Below, piece by piece: positions 55,692 through 64,000 of a stretch of 64,000 nucleotides of DNA. Under the pieces are notes generated by a model. It had not been told where the DNA came from, searched no databases, and saw nothing but the letters and a program-made list of their open reading frames with translations. Each line of letters starts with the position of its first letter. Position 1 is the first letter of the stretch. The position numbers and the translations under genes were made by a program. Source of the DNA: Hyperoodon ampullatus (Eukaryota; Chordata; Mammalia; Artiodactyla; Ziphiidae); contig OX457072.1 of the NCBI GenBank assembly GCA_949752795.1, positions 248,001-312,000 of the forward strand, read 5' to 3'.

Positions 55692-58558
55692 GAGTGAAGT
55701 CAGGGAAGATGGCAGAGCAGGAAGCTCCAGGAGTGTGTACCTCCACCAAAACAACAACTGAACTTTCAGAAGTGTCTGAGGCAAGTGTTTTGGAACTTTG
55801 GGTCTAATAGAACACTTGCAGCATCCAGGGGAGAACTTGATGAAGACACTGGTAAATTTCAGTAAGTTTTGGTTGAATTCAGCTTTCACACTGTAGCGGC
55901 TACCATCCCCTACCCCCAGTCCCATGACAGTCAGCTGTCAGGTGAGAAGCATTCCTCATACAGCTTGCTGGTGCCATGGCAAGCAGTGAGGATTTTGTCC
56001 TCCAAAAATGAGGGTTGTGAGTTTTGATTGTTGATTGCTACTTTTGATCACTGAGGGCATGACAGAGAGGTCAGCCATTGTTTCATCCCACTGTGGGCTG
56101 AGGTGGCTGTCCAGATATGGGAGGATTTAAGAGATAGAACCTTTTTTTTTTTTCCTTTTTTCCCTCCACTCTTGGGAATCAGACATTTAAAGAATCCTTT
56201 GGTTAGGTCAGTGGCTGTCTACAGAGATAAATGAAGAGAAACTTTAGTTTCTCATACACAGCAAGAATACACAATTTGCAAAACTAGTTTGGAAGAGTCA
56301 AAAAAAGATAGCTCGAGCCCTCAACAAACAAAAGTCATTCCTGAGGAGTGGGAAAATTAGATTTCTAGAGTTACAACAGCATAATGCTCATAATATCCAG
56401 TTCTAAAGAAAAAACATACAAAGAAACAGGAAAGTGTGACTTCTTCACAGGAAATAAGAATTTGACAGAAACCATCCCTGAGGAAGCACACACACTGGAA
56501 TTATTAATCAGACTCTTTAAATCAACTGTCTTAAATTTGTTCATTGAGCTACAATAGACCATGAACAAAGAATTAAATAGAATCAGGAAAACAATGTCTG
56601 AACAAAATGAAAATATCGATAAAGAGGTAGAAATTATATAAAAGAACCAAACAGAAATTATGGAGCTGGAAAATACAAAACTGAAATGACAAACTCACCA
56701 GAGGAATTAAAGAGCACTTTGGAACTGGCAGGGCAAAAGATTAGCAAACTGAAAAGATAAGAAGGTTGAACTTACACAGTCTGAGGAACAGAGAGAAAAA
56801 AGAATGAAGAAAAATGAACAGAGTCTAAGGGACCTGTGAGACACCATCAGGTATAGCAACATACACATTATAGGAATATTGAAAGGAAAAGAGAGAAAGA
56901 AAGGGGCAGAGAAACATATCTGAAGGGATAATGGCCCAAAACTTTCCAAATCTGAGGAAAGACGTGAATACACATGTTCAAGAGCTCAGTGAACTCCAAG
57001 CAGGATATACACAGAGAGAGCCACACTGAAACACATTATAGTCAAATTGTCAAAACCCCAAAATAAAGAATTTTTAAAGCATCAAGAGATAAGTGACTTA
57101 TGTACAAAGGATCCTCAATAAGATTGAGAGCTGATTTCTCATCAGAAATAATGGTGCCAGGGGCAGTGAGATGACATTTTTAAAGTCCTGGAAGAAAAAA
57201 ACTGTCTTTCAGGTATATCCTGAAAGATAGTATATCCAGCAAAATTATCTTTTAAGAATGAAGGCGAAATTGAGACATTTCCAAATAAACAAAAGCTGAG
57301 GGTGTTCATTACCAGTAGACTTGCTCTATAACAAATGCTAAAGTGGCTCCTTCAGGCTGATATAAAATGATACTTAAGAGCATCTTGAAACCATAAGAAG
57401 AGATGAACACTGGTAAAGGTAACTACATAGGTAAATATAAAAGCCAGTATTATTGAAACTAATTTAAGATTATTCAAACCAGGTTGTTACATGTTTAAGA
57501 TGCTAATTGTAATTTCCAAAGTAACTACTAAGAAAATTAAAAATCACAGAACAGGAAAGAAGAGAATTAAAATGATACACTCCAAAAAAATCAACTGAAT
57601 ATTTAAAAAGCAGTAATGGAGGAAATAAAGAATAAAAAAATATATACATAAAAAGAATAAAAAATCATACACGTAAAAAGAAGAATAAAAAAAATTAGGA
57701 AAACAATTGATAAATGCCAGAAGCAAATCCATCTTTATCAGCAATCACATTAAATGTAAATGAGTGAAACTCAACTATTAAAAGGTAGAGGTTGGCGGTC
57801 TGAATTTTTTTAAAAAAAGGATCCATCTATATATACTGTCTACCAGAGACTCAACTTAGATATTAAAATACAACAGAATTGAAAGTAAAAGGGTGGAATA
57901 AGATATTCCATGCAAATAGTAATCAGATGAGAGTGTGGGTGGCTATATTACTGTGAGACAATCTTGACTTTAAATCAAACAGGTTACAAGAGATAAGGAG
58001 AGACATTATATGTTGGTAAAAGTTTCAGTACATCAAGAATAGATAACAGTTATAAACATGTGCACCTAAAAAAATGTTCATGGATTGCACAACCGATAAT
58101 ATTATTAAGATGTCAGTACCACCCATAGCTATCCATAGATTCAGTACAATCCTTATCAAAATCCCACTGGTATTTATTTTTTTATAGAAATAGAAAAAAA
58201 CATCTTAAAATTCATATGGGCCCTGAATAGCCAAAATAATCCTGAAAAAACTAAACTTAGAGGACTCACACTTCTTGGTTTCAGAATTACTGCAAAGCTA
58301 TAATAATCAAAACAGTGTGATAGTGGCATAAAGGTAGACATATAGACCATGAGTAGAATAGACTATAAAGCCCAAGGTAAACCCTTAAATATATGGTCAG
58401 TTGAATTTTGACAAAGGTGCCAAAACCATTCATGTGGAAATGATAGTCTTTTCAACAAACGATGCTGGGAAAACTGGATATCCATATGCAAAAGATTGAA
58501 GTTAAAATAGTCAAAGAATATGAATAAATGTTTTTTCAAAGAAGACATGCAAGTGCCA
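55692..58558 (+). mobile_element. Old L1 with 5' region, ORF1 remnant and internally deleted ORF2
   Basis: It begins near GAAGATGGCAGAGCAGGAAG, which is an L1M-type 5' end, and continues through a 5' UTR. An ORF1 remnant follows at about 56,570-57,360 (CTGAACAAAATGAAAATATC to TTCAGGCTGATATAAAATGA), then the start of the endonuclease part near 57,730-58,060. At about 58,070 it jumps to C-terminal polymerase sequence (ATAGATTCAGTACAATCC), which ends at about 58,558. The central ORF2 is missing, so this is an internal deletion or a rearranged copy. Confidence 0.78.
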
Positions 58559-58559
58559 G

Positions 58560-58935
58560 TAAGAGTAATGGGAATCAGACTACCTCTACTCAGATCTTGG
58601 CCCACCACTTATTAGCTGTGTATTCTTAGGCAATTACTGCACTTCTCTGTGTCTCAGGGGGTCTTCTTTGAGGTTAAAGGAGTCAATGAGTTGGAAGGTG
58701 TCTGGCACCTAAGAAGCATGAGGAAATGTTGCCTGTGGTTGGTGCTCTTGGTCGCCATCATAAGCTTGGTCACATCGAGGTGCCAGCGTAGGAGCCTGAG
58801 CCTTGGTTCCAGTCCTGCCTTTTCACTCATCTGCTCTGCAAATCACAGTCTTCACCTCTAAAATGGAGATAATTCTATGTATCCTACTTTTCTCCCAGGG
58901 TAATTATAAGAATCAAATGAGATAATTTAAGGAGA
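58560..58935 (+). mobile_element. Two MIR-like fragments in tandem
   Basis: One spans about 58,568-58,665 (CACTTATTAGCTGTGTATTC, TCTCTGTGTCTCAGGGGG) and one about 58,785-58,930 (TTCCAGTCCTGCCTTTTCAC, TCTAAAATGGAGATAATTC, AGGGTAATTATAAGAATC). Both are in sense. Confidence 0.65.
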
Positions 58936-60960
58936 AATAATTTCTAAAATATTCGTTTAATTAATGTATAAAACATAAACATTATAATAATAAACATTGT
59001 TATAATTATTAAGCACTACTGTAATTAACATAACAACAATACATGTTATTATTATGATTTCCCTCTCCTAATAGACTAAGCTTTTTATTGAGTTAATCCT
59101 ATTCTTATTTGTATCATTTGGTTTACTAATTTCTTGCATAAAATAAGTGCTCAGTAAATGTACTGGAGAAGAATTTAATTGAAATAGTATAAAATTTGAA
59201 ATTATATAAAATACTTGAAGGTTATTTTGTTTTCCTGAGGTGATGCTGCAGCCTATTTGGAATTAATGTCAATAACCTATTTGGTCTGTTTTGATAAAGA
59301 TGACTTAGATAATCTTTACCGTTGTATTTATAGCTCATCAGAATGATAGTTTACAACCATAACGTGCAGATATCTTTAACTATAAATTTTAGGGACTAAG
59401 AATTCAGTTGATAGATATTATCAATAATAAACTTGTAAAAGAAGATATAAACATTTGTACAATTGATTCCTATATTGTTTCCTTTGAAGATCCACTTTGC
59501 AAATGATAACTGTTTTAGAGACAAAAATGAAATAGGAAAAAGACTTCCATTCAGCCGAGTCTGTTCCCTCTTGCACTCTCATATACACAGACTCAGCGTC
59601 TCTCCTGGAGCTGGAGCTCTGCCCTCCCGGCCCCGCATAGCCCACTCAACAGAGTCCAGAAAGAGCGGAGCGTTAAACAGTACCCTGTGGACAGAAAGAA
59701 ATGACCCCATCATTGATGAAAACAAATCCTTATGTGCTTGTCTTTGTATTAGCAAACAAGAACGGTTTAAGTTTGTTAAGTAGAAGATCATTTATATTAA
59801 TTTTTCAGGTAACAAGTTTAACACAGGTTAGCCTGAAATATAAATGACTTGAGGTTCTATTTAAAATATGTCTAAATTGCAAAGTGGAGCTTCTGCACGG
59901 TGAACTTACTGACTGCTTGTCTTGATCATCCCTCTAGGGCTCGCAGAGTGCTGGGTAAGCTTGCACCTGAGGAGACTTGGGAGTGTGGGTGGGTGTTTGT
60001 AGCTAAAAGGTATGTTTCAGGCTATGTTACTAACCTTTCAGAACGAAGAGTGGAAAGGGTATGGCACAGTGACTGCTCTGTGGCCGTGTACTCACCTTCA
60101 GGTCAGGCATGCTCAGGAGTCCTCTGTGCTGACCTGGGAGCAGCCCTCTGACCCTGCCAAACACTCCCCTGCTCTGCAGCCACGTTTGTGGCACCTGAGA
60201 CCAGGGCCAGGCAGCTCTCAGGAGGACACATTGTCGGATAGACCAAGTCTGGAGGAAGGTAACAGGAGCAAGTCAGAGGAGAAACAAAGGCCAGGAGGTT
60301 TTATCCCCTCCCCTGGATTAATCCTCACTAAGACGGTAGCTTTCAGATAGTTGTAGAGTCTCAAGGGAATTTTTCCTTTTCCTTTTCACAGTCTTACTTT
60401 CTAAGGGCCAGAAATTGTATTTTTTTTGTTTCTGGCTCTAGTTACTTTAGTATTTCTCACGGCTGGGTGAAGCTCACGTTGAGATACTGTTTGGATTTTA
60501 GCAGATGACACACCCTGCTATGGTTTTGCTGTGCCCTGGTTGCTGTATGACATTTTGAGGTTTCTGTCATTCTTGTTTGTCCTAATTTCTTTTCCATGAA
60601 GATAAGTTGTGCCATTCAAGAGAAGTTGTGCTGCTGCTGCTTCTAAGAATGTTTTGATCCCAGAACATTCTTATTCCTTTTATAATTTAAAGCATGTCCT
60701 TTAACCAGTCTTGCACATTTATCTAGTTCAACTGAGGTTGCTTCCATTTGAAGCTAGACTAAGTTCTGTTTATGGTAATAATTAAATCTAGGCTTTGTGA
60801 TTTTTTGAGGACAGTCTTAATTTATTGATTCACTTATTTTAGTAGTGTCAACTTCAGCTCTTTTGTGATCATTGTCTTCCCAAATTTCTTTAATTGTCAT
60901 TTAGTGTGAATCCTTTTGGTCTGAATTTAATAAATTTTCTACTGAAATTTTAGTTTGGGA
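58936..60960. other. Gene-free interval
   Basis: Very AT-rich at 58,936-59,460, including a weak L2-like end at about 59,105-59,165 (AAGTGCTCAGTAAATGTACT). A moderately GC-rich part at 59,560-60,340 holds plus-strand frames (59,463-59,783, 59,900-60,151 and 60,012-60,350) with no recognised domain. No exon is supported. Confidence 0.45.
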
Positions 60961-61257
60961 CATTTTGTGGATTTTATTTTATTTTTTAATTTAAAAAATA
61001 TGTGTTTATTTATTATTTTTTATCATGTGTCTATGCTTTAATCACATGCTATAGATTAATTTAATGACTTGCCTATTTCCAAAGATTGAATGCTTACTTT
61101 AATTCTGTATTTGTCAATAATAGATTCCTATCCAATAGAAATTAATCAGTTATAGAGGAAGATGATGTGTTTTCTGGTTGCTTGTGCCACTTTTATATAT
61201 TTCTAATACGTAAGGTGTAATCACAATATGCAAATCCCCAACAACAGCTAGGAAAGG

Positions 61258-62115
61258 TTTTTTTAAATTTAATTTATTTTTTTATACAGCAGGTTCTTAT
61301 TAGTCATCAATTTTATACACATCAGTGTACACATGTCAATCCCAACCTCCCAGTTCATCCCACCACCCACCCCCCCGCCGCTTTCCCCGCTTGGTGTCCA
61401 TACGTTTGTTCTCTACATCTGTGTCTCAACTTCTGCCCTGTAAACTGGTTCATCTGTACCATATTTCAAGGTTCCACATATATGTGTTAATATACGATAT
61501 TTGTTTTTCTCTTTCTGACTTACTTCACTCTGTATGACAGTCTCTGGGTCCATCCACATCTCTACAAATGACCCAATTTCATTCCTTTTTATGGCTGAGT
61601 AATATTCCATTGTATATATGTACCACATCTTTATCCATTCGTCTGTTGATGGGCATTTAGGTTGCTTCCATGACCTGGCTATTGTAAATAGTGCTGCAGT
61701 GAACATTGGGGTGCGTGTGTCTTTTTGAATTATGGTTTTCTCTGGGTATGTGCCCAGTAGTGGGATTGCTGGATCATATGGTAATTCTATTTTTAGTTTT
61801 TTAAGGAACCCCTATACTGTTCTCCATGGTGGCTGTATCAATTTACATTCCCACCAGCAGTGCAAGAGGGTTCCCTTTTCTCCCCAGCCTCTCCAGCATC
61901 TGTTGTTTGTAGATGTTCTGATGATGCCCATTCTAACTGGTGTGAGGTGATACCTCATTGTAGTTTTGATTTGCATTTCTCTCATAATTAGTGATGTTGA
62001 GCAGCTTCTCATGTGCTTCTTGACCATCTGTATGTCTTCTTTGGAGAAATGTCTATTTAGGTCTTCTGCCCATTTTTGGATTGGGTTTTTTGTTTTTTTA
62101 ATATTGAGCTGCATG
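61258..62115 (-). mobile_element. 5'-truncated young L1 (antisense)
   Basis: It is the same subfamily as the copy at 1-928, in opposite orientation. The antisense 3' UTR has a C-rich block at 61,358-61,395, then C-terminal ORF2. Two minus-strand frames (61,413-61,706 and 61,812-62,114) cover the ORF2 tail and are separated by a frameshift. In the Cys-rich knuckle the second Cys is replaced (CWRGW instead of C-x3-C), so the motif is broken. Confidence 0.93.
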
Positions 62116-62117
62116 AG

Positions 62118-62324
62118 CTGTTTATATTTATTTATTTACTTACTTATTTATTTATTTAGGCTGAGCCAGGTCTTAGTTGTGGCACTCAGGGATCTTCGCT
62201 GTGGCATGCAGGATCTTTTAGTTGCGGCATGCGTGCAGGATCTAGTTCCCCGACCAGGGGTCAAACCCAGGCCCCTTACTTTGGGAGCTCGGAGTCTTAC
62301 CCACTGGACCACCAGGGAAGTCCC
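62118..62324 (-). mobile_element. CHR-1-like SINE next to the L1
   Basis: (TTTA)n-type tail at 62,124-62,158, GGCTGAGCCAGGTCTTAGTT, CCCCGACCAGGGGTCAAACC, and reversed head ACCACCAGGGAAGTCCCC. Its 5' edge carries the shared 13-bp repeat. Its tail abuts the L1 within a short microhomology. Confidence 0.93.
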
Positions 62325-62337
62325 CATTTTGTGGATT

Positions 62338-62662
62338 GTACAAAAACATTTTTCAGTTCATTTGGTTTGTTTTTCTCCCTCTTTTCTAGGTATACTCATA
62401 TACCGTAATCTGTTCATCATATTTTGTGCCATCTCAATTTTTATTTCTCTTTGTGAAATCAGAAGACTGAACCATTAAAATTTTTTTTACATATGAACAC
62501 TGTCAGCTTTCGTTGGGATGACCTATATTATGTATGTATGGTGAATTAGAAGTCCTTTTAAAGAATGCTATTATGTTTCTGCCTTTGTTGGTTTTTAGTG
62601 ATCTGAATCTAGTTGCAGGTTATTAAGCTATTTGTATGAATAGTTACTGTGATGATTCTTGA
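62338..62662. other. Gene-free AT-rich interval
   Basis: I recognise nothing here. Confidence 0.45.
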
Positions 62663-62872
62663 TAAGGTGGGGTGTTTTGTTTTTTGTGGTATGTGGGCCT
62701 CTCACTGTTGTGGCCTCTCCTGTTGCGGAGCACAGGCTCTGTGGCCATGGCTCACGGGCCCAGCCGCTCCGCGGCATGTGAGATCTTCCCGGACCAGGGC
62801 ACGAACGCCGTGTCCCCTGCATCGGCAGGCAGACTCTCAACCACTGCGCCACCAGGGAAGCCCTAAGGTGGG
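62663..62872 (-). mobile_element. CHR-type SINE (short subtype) with internal deletion and TSD
   Basis: Antisense body with reversed head ending at 62,863. About 17 bp is missing compared with the other short copies, between AGGCTC and GGCCATGG. The TSD TAAGGTGGG is at 62,663-62,671 and 62,864-62,872. Confidence 0.94.
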
Positions 62873-64000
62873 TTTTTTTAATCAACGTTTTATCTCAGTT
62901 GGAATAAAAAACCTAGACAACAAGACAAGCTTAGCTGTTTTGACTGCTGTGGTTCTTCAGCCTGTCCTGAGCCAGGTTTTCCTTCAGAGCTTTAGTGAAG
63001 GTGACCATAAGGAAAAACCCATTCATTGCTCTGATTCCTGGCTTGTCTTGTGTATTGTGGCTTCATCTTTTTGTTTCTAAGTTTCCGTTTTCTTTGAAAG
63101 TGGTCTGCACGGTGAGGTTTGTTGTTATAAACATCATAGAATTGAAGTAGGCTTTGTTACCTGTGTATTTGGAAAGTCATATATTTCTGATTAAAAATCA
63201 TACACCAAAGATTTCTCAATTTTGATAGTAAAAAAGGCATCACTTTTTTGTTTGAATAACATTAAGTTGCATTTAAATTATAGTTTTAAATGGTTTGTTA
63301 CTGGGAAGATACTATTTGAAAGTTTTCTAGAATGGACTAATTTTTATAAATCCAAGATCTTTGAAGAATAATAAACATCGTTAATATAAAGCATTTTAAT
63401 GTACCAAATACTTTCATATCCATTATTGTCTTAAAATGGTCGAACATAAATGTCATTATCCCCCTCTACAAGATGAAAAGGATTCTGTTTAGGTGATGCA
63501 ATCAAGATAATTTGGCTTGTAAGTGACAAAATTGGACTTGAACACAAATCTATAGACTTCACGTTCTTGTTCTACCCACTGTACCAAACTGCTGCTCTGA
63601 ATAGACAGTTTTTACCTAGAAAGAAGCGTGGAATGGCGTGTTACGAATTTCTGAAAAAGTGCATATTACTTGCTGACTTGTGACACTGCAGGTGAGATGT
63701 GAGGGAGGCTCTGTTAACTCAGTCAGGTGAAGAAAAATGTCAAATTGTGATTTTCTCTGCAGCAATTGAGCTGTGGGCCCAGAGACATTAGGTATCATTT
63801 TTATCTTTTTTTTCTGCTGCATGGAGTGAGATCTTCGTTATTAATATGAAGGTGAGAAAGCCCAGCCCTACGTGTCAACAAGTTAAAGCATTGAAATTCC
63901 ACAGCTCACCAGATGTAATGGAGCTCAAACGAGGAAGTGCTGCTTTCCTACCAGTTCTGGCAAAGCCGGAAGGCTCCACCGAGAAGCTGCCTGCCTCTAT
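62873..64000. other. Gene-free interval with one MIR
   Basis: AT-rich apart from the MIR at about 63,395-63,600. No exon is supported. The sequence after 63,840 is more balanced and runs off the window. Confidence 0.45.
63395..63600 (-). mobile_element. MIR
   Basis: Landmarks TTATCCCCCTCTACAAGATG, AATTGGACTTGAACACAAAT and CTACCCACTGTACCAAACTG follow antisense MIR order. Confidence 0.72.

Larger units (their letters stand above)
60961..62337 (-). mobile_element. Composite insertion: CHR-1-like SINE, L1 and extra DNA inside one 13-bp TSD
   Basis: The perfect repeat CATTTTGTGGATT is at 60,961-60,973 and at 62,325-62,337, exactly at the SINE's 5' edge. Read on the minus strand the order is: repeat, SINE (62,324 to about 62,118), L1 3' part (about 62,115 to 61,258), about 240 bp of non-L1 DNA (61,257 to about 61,021), an A-rich tail (61,020 to 60,974), repeat. 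Either the L1 with a 3' transduction landed in the SINE's tail, or this is one chimeric event. Confidence 0.7.

Noticed and set aside
62649..63080. 143-codon plus-strand frame
   Set aside because: The first half is an antisense SINE. The remainder has no recognisable domain.

Overview
The window looks like nuclear DNA from a cetacean, probably a toothed whale. It carries about 18 copies of tRNA-derived SINEs with the head GGCTTCCCTGGTGGCGCAG or GGGACTTCCCTGGTGGTCCA. These are the CHR-type SINEs known from whales and hippos. The LINE-1 (L1) copies are also of the cetartiodactyl type. Base composition is AT-rich, and there are no bacterial operons, ribosome binding sites or phage-like genes.

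I see no intact protein-coding gene, no supported exon, no RNA gene and no CRISPR array. The window reads as intergenic or deep intronic sequence. About half is recognisable transposon: L1/LINE at 0-0.9, 1.8-3.2, 4.7-6.9, 10.2-10.5, 12.6-17.4, 27.4-28.2, 29.5-29.7, 35.2-39.6, 41.2-41.8, 44.5-47.8, 55.7-58.6 and 61.3-62.1 kb; an antisense ERVL-like pol remnant at 20.0-22.6 kb; and MIR/L2 fossils throughout. Every open reading frame over 100 codons that I examined lies in a SINE, an L1, the ERV remnant or G-rich low-complexity DNA.

Many insertions are nested and keep their target-site duplications (TSDs), so the order of events can be read. SINEs sit inside L1s (2.8, 5.7, 14.7, 36.1 and 38.1 kb), a younger L1 sits inside an older LINE (38.5-39.3 kb), SINEs sit inside the ERV (20.5 and 20.8 kb), and an L1 lies within or fused to a SINE (61.0-62.3 kb).

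The parts worth a second look are these. The 61.0-62.3 kb composite has one 13-bp TSD around a SINE, an L1 and about 240 bp of extra DNA, which suggests a 3' transduction or a chimeric insertion. The ERVL-like pol is recognisable from reverse transcriptase to integrase. A proline-rich, frame-shifted retrocopy-like block splits the 12.6-17.4 kb L1. The repeat-poor interval at 22.6-27.4 kb contains a compact cluster of TEAD, CRE and ETS motifs at 24.35 kb. Two small CpG clusters stand out at 18.4 and 43.05 kb. I found no convincing evidence of a new multi-gene system. All repeat names come from pattern recognition, not a database search.
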